From positions 13,578,001-13,642,000 of the forward strand of contig AP026540.1 of the NCBI GenBank assembly GCA_026075535.2: a stretch of DNA of 64,000 bases, written 5' to 3'. This document shows, piece after piece, positions 54,061 to 64,000 of this stretch (positions are counted from its first letter, which is position 1; each line of letters starts with the position of its first letter). The notes beneath the pieces were generated by a model that saw only the letters and a list, made by a program, of their open reading frames with translations, did not search any database and had not been told where the DNA came from. This DNA is from Tricholoma matsutake. Its lineage: Eukaryota; Basidiomycota; Agaricomycetes; Agaricales; Tricholomataceae. The translations under genes were made by a program, and so were the position numbers.

Positions 54061-55417
54061 GGTGACTAATTGCACAGACGGACAGCCATGAGTTGCTGTT
54101 CGACTCTGATAGCAGGGTTTTCCTGGATGTATATTTTCCAGGCCTCCAAAGAACAGTGTCCAACCACTTGTATGATTGATTCTGAAATCCCTAAAGAAGC
54201 CAGAAATGTGGCATACCCAGTGCATGGAGAGTGTCCACCAAAACACTGATCCAGATAGTGTTTCAAGGTCTGGTCTTTTGCTGTTTTGTTGTATCTCAGC
54301 AATGACTGGATGAGATAATTTTGTCAAAGAGAGGACCCACCATTATTCTCACTTCTCTATCCATGATTAAATTTTGTGATTATATTGACAATCACTGACC
54401 AGAATCCTTATGTTCCAGAGATGACCCCCCAGTCTTTGGCCAGATCTATCTGCTCAAATATCTTCACGATTTTATCTTATTGTTTGAGATAGTAGGAGGC
54501 AGTTTAAATTTTAAAAAGACTGCAAAAGACTGCAATCCAACTGGACTTTGAAATACTAGATCCAGAACTGTGAAAATTTCAAGTTCAAACCATGAGCGTG
54601 AAGGGTGTGAACCATTTTCTCACAGGAACAGAGCTGTTTTGGCATGATGGATACAATCACATAGGACCATGTAATCCTGTAACTGGAGTACCAGATTAGC
54701 AATATCTTGAGAGGTGAAGATGACATCGGTTCCAGGGTAGAAGGGATCACCCTTGTGATATGGCAGATGATACTGTGCATGATCATTTTTGAAGATGAGA
54801 GATTTGCATTTGATGAATTTTCTCCAGTCAAACAGACTCTGATCATTCTTCTGGACCAGTTCACCCATGCAGTGGCATCCATAGAATGCACAAGACAATA
54901 AAACAACAAACAAGAAGTCATTGTACATGCCAGTGCAATGAGCAACATTGATGAAGGACTGCAAATGGGCAAGACAGAGTGGAAGCTTGCACTGTACAGG
55001 ATCTGCTTGAACTTTCTTGGAACCTCAGATGGTCAATTTAACAAGAGGGTGGGAATGGTTGACATCAAAGTCTGGATAAAAGTCCTTGAGAAAGTGTTGT
55101 ACACCTGTTAAATACTTTGGTGCGGATGCAATGAATTGTGAGGAGTAAGCAACATAGTGAGATAAAGTGGTTGGAATAGAGTCCAAGGGCAGCGAGTGAA
55201 GAATGCAAAAGTTAGTGTAATCTTGAGCACCAGTAGCATAGTGCTTTGAAGTTGACCATTCAATAGAATTTACCTGCAAATGAAGAGCACAGGCATCAAG
55301 GTCTGCCAGCTCCATGGGGGGGGAAGGCACACATGGTGAGGTGCTTTTCCCCCCCAGAGCACTTAAAAGTACTCTCTCCATCGTGCTGGCAGAAGCTTCT
55401 GTGGGGGAGTGAAGCAT
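54060..55417 (-). pseudogene. DIRS-type tyrosine recombinase relic (split by element E)
   Basis: Core-binding domain: SIEWSTSKHYATGAQDYTNF and APKYLTGVQHFLKDFYPD (55,417-55,025). Catalytic domain: FYGCHCMGELVQ (about 54,860; Cys codon TGC in place of the first Arg), DHAQYHLPYHKGDPF, then element E, then DQCFGGHSPCTGYATFLA (TGC in place of the second Arg) and WKIYIQENPAIR with the Tyr nucleophile. Both Arg losses fit CGC to TGC. One small frame change lies near 54,640. Removing element E and one TA joins FSQFWI to YLDQCFGGHS in frame. Confidence 0.85.
54258..54556. mobile_element. Element E: 299-bp TIR element inside the recombinase
   Basis: The left end GTGTTTCAAGGTCTGGT and the right end AACTGGACTTTGAAATAC are flanked by TA at 54,256-54,257 and 54,557-54,558. 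It is the shortest member. Its excision in silico restores the recombinase frame, which fixes the boundaries and the TA duplication independently of the TIR match. Confidence 0.75.
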
Positions 55418-55450
55418 TCGATGTGGTCAGCAGGGAAATTGCTCAGGTAC

Positions 55451-57010
55451 TCATCTATCTGAAGATGAGATAACATATATTCTTTTTGCCCTCAATAAAC
55501 TGCACACCCAAATCCATCCCAGTATGAAGGATGACATCGGCAATGGCCAAAAGTGGGCCATTGATGATTCAGCTGTATGAAGGGAGTTCAAAATGGCAAT
55601 GGAATCCAGACTATCTGTCCAGATGAGGATATGTCGGGGAGGCCTTGCCAGAGATCCAGCATGATGAATGGCAGATATGATGGCCAGGAGCTTGAGGAAG
55701 ATGTCAACTTTTGTGCCTGTAGCTGGAGGATTGATGGATAAAACCTTTGTTGGAATAGACAAAAGCTAAAGTGTTGCAAAGGCTTGCATCTGTCCACATC
55801 ACCATATCAGCATCAAGATCTGACCACAAACCCATATTGGTAAAATGGATCCCAATGGAAGATGGAATGATACTCTTCAACCAAGTTAAATCCACAGTAA
55901 TGGTGGCATTAATGGGGATCCCACGATGTGACCAGGATTTTCTGCTAATCTTCTGATAAAGCTCTGTCAATGCAGGGTGGTCCCAAGGAAGTACATTCAA
56001 CATCCAGTTGAGATGGCCACCTAAATGTTGCCAAGTGTGAAGGGATGGAGAATGTCTGGGTGTAGCAAGGAAAAGATCAATTTTGGTGACAACATTGGAA
56101 ATGGCAGATGGAGACAAAGCAATACTTCTGGCATTGATGTCCACCCAAAAACTTATTATCTTTAAAGTCTCGCCCTGTTCCTGTATGCGATTCTCAAAGG
56201 GCAGGAGATTGATTCCCAAAGTAGAAGGAATTGGACTTGTCAATGTGGCAAAGCTTGCCTTGAAACCAGACAAGGTTGTCAGCATAGTCCCAACCAAAGA
56301 AATCATCCATGTAGACATGTAAGCCAACGATTCCAAGCTTCTGAACACTGAGCCAGCAAAGAAGTCCTGACACAGCACACCAGCAACGAGGTGAGGCACA
56401 GTTACTGAAGACAAGACATCACACAATAAATAGCTTCCCTTCAATCCAAACCACTTGATGAAGCTGGAAGATAGGATGAGCAGGAAGGTTGAGGAAAGCA
56501 GATGCCATGTCTGGTTTGAAGGTCACTAGATGTTTCCCAGGATTAGCAACATGGGCATCATGAAGAGTTTGACCAAAAGTTTGCATGTCATCATACTTGA
56601 CCTTGGCTTCTGATTGAGGAATGCCATCATTGATTCCAGAGTAGGAGTGGTCAGTAATGGCATGAGGCTTCTCATTCTGCCAGACCACAAACATGGGAGA
56701 GATCTTCAAGCTCTGTGTCATCCAAGGACTCAGACCATTGTCCAGCTGCAATCTCATGATCACAAACTCAAATTGCTTCTGCATCCAGGGACAACTTAAG
56801 TTCAATTTTCCAGTCCCCCTTGTCAAAGGGCCAGAAGCCTTCATGAAGGCCTTTCATCACAGACTCAATGAAAGGTGGATTTGGATGGTCAGCCAGTAGG
56901 AGTTCAAACTTGTCAACATCAAAGGGAGTTTCCACTTTGATTACATTACCTAGCGAGCAGATGGATTCTTGAATTGTAGGATTGTCTAAGAGATGCTGAT
57001 GGAGAAATAA
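55451..57010 (-). pseudogene. DIRS-type reverse transcriptase and RNase H relic
   Basis: Minus strand: STIQ-like N-terminus (LLDNPTIQESICSLGNVIK), KLNLSCPWMQKQFEFVIMR, NEKPHAITDHSYSGIND, GKHLVTFKPDMASAFLNLP (RT motif A, Asp present), VVWIEGKLFIV, then in another frame VYMDDFFGWDYADN (RT motif C, near 56,300). The RNase H part has MVMWTDASLCNTLAFVYS and HILIWTDSLDSIAILNSL. RT, RNase H and tyrosine recombinase in this order, without a DDE integrase, define a DIRS-like element. At least three frame changes or stops break it. Confidence 0.85.
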
Positions 57011-57012
57011 GA

Positions 57013-57130
57013 GGTCTTTACACTCCCCCACCTTTCCTGTCAGACTCCGACTGGTCGCCAGCCAACTGCCTGCAAAGTTGCCAGTCCAGTCCCAGTCCAG
57101 TTATAAGGGCAACCTAAGCCTCTAGCAAAG
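57013..57130 (-). mobile_element. SINE tail fragment
   Basis: On the minus strand AAAGGTGGGGGAGTGTAAAG matches the last bases of SINE 2, and GTCGGAGTCTGACAGG just before it matches CCGGAATCTGACCAG there. The tRNA-like head is absent. It abuts the DIRS reverse-transcriptase frame on one side and a gypsy LTR on the other. Confidence 0.55.
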
Positions 57131-57132
57131 GG

Positions 57133-57527
57133 AAATCCGAAGTTAAAATTATACTACATAATACAGGCATTGGGGACACACCTAGCAAAGTGAGATCCAA
57201 AGAGAAAACTCTAAGGATCCCCTTGCTGATGCCCAGTATATGTGAAGACGACAAAAATCAAATATAACCTAAAAATAGAAAAAGGCGGAGATAGGCAGAT
57301 CAAGGCCGCCGAATGACATCATACCAAGGGGTATGTGTCGGAAGGGGTACTCCACCTCTAAATATAAAAGTGTCAACATGTACAAACATGATAGCAAGGG
57401 AAAATTAGTAATAAAATCCAGAAAAATCATAGAAAATGAAGAATAGAAGGAAATGAGGCGGGGAAAAATATAGGACAAACATAAAAAATAGGAAAAACAC
57501 ACAGGGCACCCCCCTAGTCCCCTTACA
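57133..57527 (-). repeat. gypsy 3 3' LTR (left edge uncertain)
   Basis: The minus strand starts TGTAAGGGGACTAGG at 57,527, preceded by the purine tract TAGAGAGGGGGTGA. TTTTATATTTAG near 57,365 is a TATA candidate. The other LTR is not in the window, so the left edge is set only by the SINE fragment. Confidence 0.55.
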
Positions 57528-57562
57528 TCACCCCCTCTCTAAGATGCATCACCCCAATGCAT

Positions 57563-60500
57563 TCAAAATTGCATACGACCAAAGTCCGTGACTTGAATGC
57601 GACACGGTGCAGCAGTGTGCCGTTGGTGGAATTCCTTGATTAACCGAGGGGCATTTACATCAGACTCTTTGACCCATGAGTTCTCCTCATACCCATAACC
57701 CTTCCAATGTACCAAATACTGGAGTTTTCCTCGACGCAAATGGCTGTCCAAGATTGACTCGACTTCGTATTGGGGTTCTCCCTCAATCACTGTAGGTGGT
57801 GGTGGTGGGTGTGAATGGTGTCCCGGGAACGGATCTGGGGGAGCTGGAAGCAATTTGACAACATGGAAGACGGGATGGAGTCTGGACATGGAGGCTGGGA
57901 GGCGTAGACGATAGGCATGTGTTCCAATGCACTTGACAATGGGGAAAGGTCCCAAGAAGCGATGAGCGAGTTTCTTGGATGGATGTGTAGTGGAGATGTC
58001 ACTGGAGTCAAGATAAACTCGATCACCAACCTTGTACTGAGGGGTTGGGGAGTGGCGCTGGTTGTAAAATCGCGCCATGTCGTCCTTCGCCTTTGCTAAG
58101 GCTGCCCTTGCCTCCTCCAAGCTATCCCTCATGCGTTCTGTGAACTCATTCACTGTCTCGATGTGTGAGGGAGTTTGACGAGGTTCAAATCCCATGCGTG
58201 GATGTCGTCCAGTGTCTAAGAGGAAAGGGGTCTGTTGATTGGAAGCATGGACATGGTTGTTGTACCCGAACTCGGCCAAAGGAAGGAGATCATCCCAATC
58301 GTCCTGGCGTTCATTGACAAAGAGGCGGATGTACTGCTCCAGTTCCTGGTTGACTCACTCCGTCTGGCCATCAGTTTGTGGGTGATAAGCAGTTGAAGCG
58401 AGGAGTTTGATCCCCAGGAGTCGGTACAGCTCACGAGTGAACTCTGCCATGAACTGAGGACCATGATCTGAGAGGAAGGCACCAGGAAGTCCATGTAATT
58501 TCCACACGTGGTGGAGGTAGAGTCGAGCGGCACCTAGGGCACTGACAGTGGTGTGAGTGGGAATGAAGTGAGTGCATTTTCCCACTGAGTCAACTGTGCA
58601 CATCACCGCATCAAACCCATTTGACTCTGGCAATTCCACCACAAAGTCGACGCTGACAACATCCCAACGACTCTCTGGAACAGGAAGAGGGTGTAGCTCA
58701 CCAATAGGCTTGCGACGAGGAACCTTGGTGCGTAAGCAAAGGTCACAAGTGTGACAATACTTACCAATGAGCCATGACATTTGTGGCCACCAATAGTTCC
58801 GTGAGGTGAGCTCCAAGGTCTTCCAGCATCCGGGGTGGCCAGCAATCTGTGAGTCATGGTGTTGGGATATGATGCGCTGGCGAAGGTCTGGGTCATTGGG
58901 AACATAGATGCAATCCCTGAAATACAACAAGTCCTCCTTTTCAGCCCACTCTGCCACACGTAAGGAAAGGGTCGATCCCTTCCTCAGTTCTTTAACAGCT
59001 CGGGCGACAACATCCTCATGTAAACCGCTACGGTTTGCGCGACGAATGTCATGTAGAATGTCCTGCTCCTCGCCCTGGGGTGCGATGCCTTCCAGTGCCC
59101 GAATGGTGAACAGGTCTGGCTGCAACAGCACAATGTTTTGGTTGTCACCACTGCCATCCCCATGGTCTGCACGTCAGGATAGGGCATCGGTCTTCCCCAT
59201 GCTGCGACCCGGACGGTGGTGCAAGGAGAAGTCGAATCTAGATAGATACAGGGACCAACGAGCTTGACGATGGTTCAATTTCTTGGCCGTCATGAAGTAC
59301 TCGAGATTCTTGTGATCCATCCAAATTTCCACCTTGTGTTGGGCACCATCGAGGAAGTGTCGCCACTCCTCAAGCGCACGCATTATCGCCAACATCTCCT
59401 TGTCATGGATCTCGTAGTTTCGCTCTACAGCACTAAGGCTTTTGGAGTAGAATGCAACAGGATGCCACTTCTGGTCCTCTGGAGACTGCTGAGACAACAC
59501 AGCGCCCGTCGCAAAGTCAGAACTGTCGGCTTCTACACGAAAAGGATGCGAATCATCAGCAAAGGTAAGGATTGGAGTGGAAGTGACCATCTCCTTAAGC
59601 TTTTCGAACGCCTCCTGTTGTGCATTATCCCACATCCATGCCTCCTTTCCTGTCAAGTTGAACAGTGGTCGTGCATGATGTGAGAAATCCTTGATAAAAT
59701 GCCAATAGAAATTGATGAAGCCCAGGAAAGACTGCACCTCCTTCTTGGTCGTGGGTGTCAGCCAAGCTGTGACCCCGTTTACCTTGATAGGATCCATCTC
59801 CACTTGACCCTCTGAGATAATCAGGCTGAGGTACTCGATCTTGGTCCTTTCGAACTCGCATTTGTCCTGACAAAGGTAGAGTTTGTACCGTCAAAGTCGC
59901 TCTAGGACGAGGCGCGTGATGTGACAGTGCTCTTCAACCATGCGAGTGAAGATGAGGATGTCGTCGAGATAGATGCAGACAATGCCTTTGAGGATGAGGT
60001 CGTGGAAGATGTCGTTCATCATGGTCTGAAAGGTGGCAGGGCTATTAGTAAGGCCAAAGAACATGACAAGCGGTTCAAAAAGACCACGGTTGGTACGAAA
60101 GGCTGCCTTCCACTCATCTCCCTCCTTTATCCTCACATTATTATAGCCCCAGCGGACATCGAGCTTGGTGAAGTATTGGGCTCCACGGAGCTGGTTTACG
60201 AGTTCGGAGATGAGGGGTAGTGGGTAGCGATTTTTGACCGTGATGTTGTTGAGCCTTCTGTAGTCTTGAACCGGTCGAAGTGAGCCATCCTTCTTCTTGA
60301 CAAAGAAAAAGGGAGAGGCCATGGGTGACTTCGATGGTCGAATACATCCAGAGGCCAGGTGCTCATCGATGAACTGGTCAAGCTGCCATTGTTCTTCTGG
60401 AGAGAGAGGATAGACCTTGCAGGATGAAGGGGTTGCGCCGGGGGTGAGTTTCATTGCGTGATCCCATGGCTTGCACACAGGAAGAGAGTCAAATGACTCC

Positions 60501-61441
60501 TTGGAGAACACATCTTCAAACTCATGGAGATGAGGGAGTAAGGAGTTAGTAGAGGATTTAGCAGCGTTGTTTTTGTGGAAGGCCTCGGCGAGGCATTGGG
60601 ATATGTTCGATGTGGCACACACCTCATGCGATGAGCGAATCGCAGTGTAAAAGATCCGATCACCCTCCTCCACTTCCTCTGGGTCCTCATCATCATCATC
60701 CGAGTCCGGCATTAGATCAAAAACCCCTTCCAATTCCACTTCAGATATAGGCAGGGGTCCAGCACGACACTTCTGAGTACGTTGTATTGCCACCTTCTGT
60801 CCACAACGTTCTTGCCTGGCTTCTGTGAAACATGTCCAACAGCGGGATGGACATCGGCTCATGGTAACCTCCCTGGTATGCCAGTCGACCTCTGGGTTAT
60901 GGTCTCAAAGCCATGGATATCCCAAAATCACCTTTTGCTTTCCTAATTGAGTGACAGCAAAAAGGGCATGCTCACTATGATCTTTGTAACAGAGAACCAG
61001 GTCTGCAACCTCTCGGATGGCACCAGCTTCATTTGGGGATCCATCCACATTATATACAGGTATCGGACGTGAGAGTGAGCGAGTATTTAGGCGATGTTGT
61101 TGTACCAGATGGGAATCAATGAAGAGACCAGTCACACCAGAGTCCAGGAGTGCAGAGACACTGAGTATCTGTCCAGTGTCAGTTGTCTGCAGTTCGATGG
61201 CTAGGTTTAAGGAATGTGCAGAGGGAGTGGATACCACAATATACTTGCATGGTAGTTTACACTCCCATGATTTAATTTTGGGACGTGGAGTAGAAGGAGA
61301 GATGGGGAGAGCAGGTACGTCTTTAGCCAACTTCGAAGGGTCAGAGAGGGGAGCAGTCACAGAAATGGATTCATTCTCCGGGGATTCAACTGACAAGACT
61401 TCAAAGTGGTTATGGACAGGCAGTGAGGGCATACAATTCAC
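57563..61441 (-). pseudogene. gypsy 3 pol (chromovirus), four TGA stops in one frame
   Basis: One frame from 61,441: protease LLDSGVTGLFIDSH; RT VYPLSPEEQWQLDQF, FFVKKKDGSLRPVQDYRRLN, CIYLDDILIFTR (catalytic pair intact, CpGs retained); RNase H EADSSDFATGAVL; integrase HHDSQIAGHPGCW, CDLCLRTK, VVSVDFVVELP, LSDHGPQFMAEF, QTDGQTE; chromodomain LQYLVHWKGYGYEENSWV, and a short tail. The only breaks are TGA at 60,905, 59,891, 59,174 and 58,355 (lower coordinates). At the last one the family has Arg (TE-R-VNQEL). It is much better preserved than gypsy 1 and 2. Confidence 0.93.
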
Positions 61442-61632
61442 TCGCTGCGAATAGGAAAATCCTGCTCCTCTACAACTTCCAACTTAATCTCCTCTGCAAC
61501 TTGATCCTTTGGTTGCTACTTGAAGTAGAAGCTTGAGATGGGATAACTCTCTTAACACCATGCAGGGGGTTCACTGACAAAGTAGGTGAAAGCATCTGAG
61601 CAAGAAGTGGTGAATTAAGTTGAACTCAATCA

Positions 61633-62700
61633 TCAAGATGGAAAGGTTTTTTTGAAACAGGTAGAACAGGGTCGATCAAACTTGAAGCTGATGAAGCTGC
61701 AACTATCAGAGTGGACTGGACTGGAACTATTGAAGGTGAAGATGATGAAACTGGCACGGGCATGTGCAATGAAGCTGGAACTATGCGATGAAGACCGGGA
61801 GGCATGACATGACAATTTTGAAGTGCAAAAAATTTCTTGTTCAAGCACAAGCTCTTTTTCCAGAGCTAGTTCCCATTCAAGCTCTGCAATACAAGCTTCT
61901 ACATTGTCTGAAATGTGCGAGCTGTGATATGTACCATCAAATGTTTGGTTTGATGTGGTCAAAGGTGCTATATCAGTGAAGAACAAGGTCAGGACAGAAA
62001 TTTCAGATGCTGTTCTGGTCAGATGCAAAGCTGCAAAAACCGATGTGAAGTTCGATGTGAAATGTTTGAGAATGTGCAAAGCATCTTCAGAGTTGATCAA
62101 TGTGCTAGACTGCAATGAATTCGAGGTTGAGATCAATTGCTGGAGAATGGAGTATGAGTTTGAGCATGCTATAACAAATTTCACGGCATCATGGATGTTG
62201 TTCAGAGCATATGGGTCATCAGGATAATGATCTGGGAACTTCAGTTTGAGACGATGTGCAATTTGAGTCCATAAATCTGTCTGAAACCTTTGAACAAAAG
62301 CTCAACTTTGTTTGGCTTCCAAAAGTCTGTGTTTTGAGCGAAGAAAATTTGGAACATTGTAGAATGTCCTATAATAAACTCCTAGATTATTTGAGTTGAA
62401 AATACCGATGCAAAGCTGTTCGCAAACGAGTGTGTCCATGTCTGAAATGCTGTATTTGCATTCATCTTCTGATCTGGGATAGAACTTGTGTACTGCGATG
62501 TGAAATGCATTAAATGAGGTGCCAGGCTGGTACTCTGGAAGTGATTCCCAGAGTTCGCAAGAATTGATGTTGACATATCTACAGGCATGCTTCTTCTTTA
62601 GGTCATGATCTGTAATACCACAAGTCAGGAAGAGAAATTTGAGCTTGGGAGTTCTCTGGGCTGTTTCAGATCGAACTTCAGAGAGGTCAAATGACCACAA
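61633..62700 (-). pseudogene. gypsy gag relic upstream of gypsy 3
   Basis: Minus strand: HACRYVNINSCELWESLPEY, FNAFHIAVHKFYPRSEDE, DMDTLVCEQLCIGIFNSNN and YYRTFYNVPNFLRSKHRL (62,700-62,302), then FPDHYPDDPYALNNIHDAV and a Ser/Glu-rich tail to 61,633. This is a gag type I associate with basidiomycete gypsy elements. Its frame differs from that of gypsy 3 pol, and about 190 bp separate them, so common origin is likely by position but not shown. CpG-type changes (Arg to Cys/His) are frequent. Confidence 0.65.
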
Positions 62701-64000
62701 GCTGGCATACAGGACATTGACATGTTTAAAGTAGATTTTGGGGGCTGCGAAGTTGAAATTTGTGTGATATTGGATTTTGTGTGTTTCAAGTCAAAGATGG
62801 TAGCAAAATAGTAAATGCAAAGGGAGAAAGAGTGGGAAATGTTATTATCGATGGTTGAGATACTGTATCAAGACCTCCTGGTTGTTCAGGAGGGTCGGAA
62901 GCACTTTGACTTCAATGTGAAATTGAAATCGTCAAGCCCCCTTAGGTGAAATAAGCGGTAGAAAGGAGGAAAGATTCAATGATGAGTTGATTCTGCTTTG
63001 GAAACTGGGATTAAGATATCTCCTGATTGTTCAAGAGATTCAAAGGCATGGCAAGTATCAATTTGAAGGTTTTAGCTGTGGTTTGTTGAAGTCAAAGAAT
63101 TCAAAATGGTGCAGATGACAAAATGATTTAGAAACCCCTCATGGTGGGCTCCAAAATGATGATGCTCAACCCGGAAACCCAAACAAAACCTATAAAATGG
63201 GTTCAAATGATATAACACAAGTCAGAGGAAGGGTGTGAGGTGGTACTAACTATTGCTGTCAGCAATGAGCATGAATGTGATGTGACACAATGCTGTATGA
63301 AGTACTGCAAAAGCTTGCAAAGAAGTTTGAAGAATTTCGAGTGTGTGTGAAGAGGTCCAAAGAACTTCAAGGGTGTGCGATGTTGTTTCAAAGATTTTCA
63401 AGATAGTGATGAGAATAGGGTGTGGATAGTACAAAATGGCAATGGGAGTCAAAGGTGACAAGAGATGATTGAGATGATAGGAGAGAGTTTAGAGATGGTA
63501 TGATGAATTTCAAAGAAGTTTGCAACAATTTGCAGAACTTTAGAGCTAAGATGAGGTGCTGGAACTCAAGAGGGAAACTCCTGAGTCAGACTAATACAAT
63601 ATACAAGGGACTGATGCAACAATATATTCTTTTTTGTTGTATAATAGTACAAGACTATATAAGTTTTGGGGAAATAGTACTAAAAAGGAAATAAGGCCAT
63701 GAGGCTCCCATGAGGCAAGGAATAAGACAATAAAGAAGCATCCAAATCACAAAATAAATGAGAAATGATGTGAGGGGAAATGTGTAGAAGCATAATATAT
63801 CAAAGGTACTTGTCCTATTGTTCCAATATATCATGGAAATGTCAAAAACACTGCAATGTGTCCTAAAAAGTGAAGTGTCTTGTCTCCTCATGTCTGGTGT
63901 GCTCAGAATGCAATGAGGCAATGTGTAGCAAGTGTGGAATGTGTGTCCAAAGGTTGGGGGAATTGTATTATGGTGGCTGGAGGCATATGAAGAATTTCAA
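62701..64000. other. No gene recognised (probable gag 5' end or leader)
   Basis: ORFs are all under 90 codons. Related phrases recur (AAGTTTGAAGAATTTCGAG, AGGTCCAAAGAACTTCAAGG; 63,300-63,400). No copy of the 57,527 LTR start was found, so the 5' LTR of gypsy 3, if present, lies beyond the window. Confidence 0.35.

Overview
The window looks like a transposon-rich, weakly genic stretch of an Agaricomycete (mushroom-forming basidiomycete) nuclear genome. The basis is family content: chromodomain Ty3/gypsy elements, Ty1/copia, a DIRS-type tyrosine-recombinase retrotransposon, two KDZ transposase relics with the CxC2 cysteine cluster, a JmjC-like relic and a spliced Crinkler-type P-loop gene. The species cannot be fixed from sequence alone. 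Nearly every mobile-element gene is broken. The damage is strongly CpG-directed: CGA to TGA stops, Arg to Cys/His/Gln/Trp, and C-GAY to C-AAY, which turns catalytic Asp into Asn.

Layout. 1-780: unrecognised. 895-2642: element 'A' of a terminal-inverted-repeat family with TA target duplications (A, B, C, D, E). 2937-9284: a tyrosine-recombinase gene split by a complete copia element (3168-8622, 345-bp LTRs, GTAAG duplication). 9.6-16.1 kb, minus strand: a minisatellite, a KDZ transposase relic and a companion hypothetical gene relic. 17.6-20.6 kb, plus strand: an HMG-like fragment, a second KDZ relic and element B. 21-26.9 kb: unassigned ORFs, a DIRS-end repeat and the JmjC-like relic. 26,995-28,896: the one well-preserved gene, in CpG-retaining DNA. 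29.4-30.5 kb and 38.9-40.1 kb: arrays of short palindromes. 30.66-31.03 and 40.64-40.93 kb: tRNA-headed SINEs. 31,658-37,863 (+) and 46,090-52,342 (-): two copies of one chromovirus with 5-bp duplications. 40,929-42,362: element C. 42.4-46.1 kb: a gypsy relic fused to a copia relic. 52,645-53,477: element D. 53.6-57.0 kb: the DIRS relic with element E inside its recombinase. 57.0-62.7 kb: a third, less decayed chromovirus, followed by its probable 5' leader.

How it fits together: the region reads as a nested-insertion record. Several insertions can be undone exactly, because removing the element and one target copy restores the host frame (copia in the first recombinase gene, element E in the DIRS recombinase, gypsy 1 in a proline-rich ORF).

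The least explained signal is a recurrent noncoding module in elements A and C and the 39-kb locus: a GGCCCA...TGGGCC hairpin 4-8 nt before an intron-like segment (GT, usually a CTAAC-type branch point, YAG), followed by a palindrome of the GAGCAG/CTGCTC type. Stem sequences differ between copies while pairing is kept. At the 30-kb and 39-kb loci the palindrome arrays end in a C-rich/G-rich hairpin plus a T-run. I do not recognise this as a named family.
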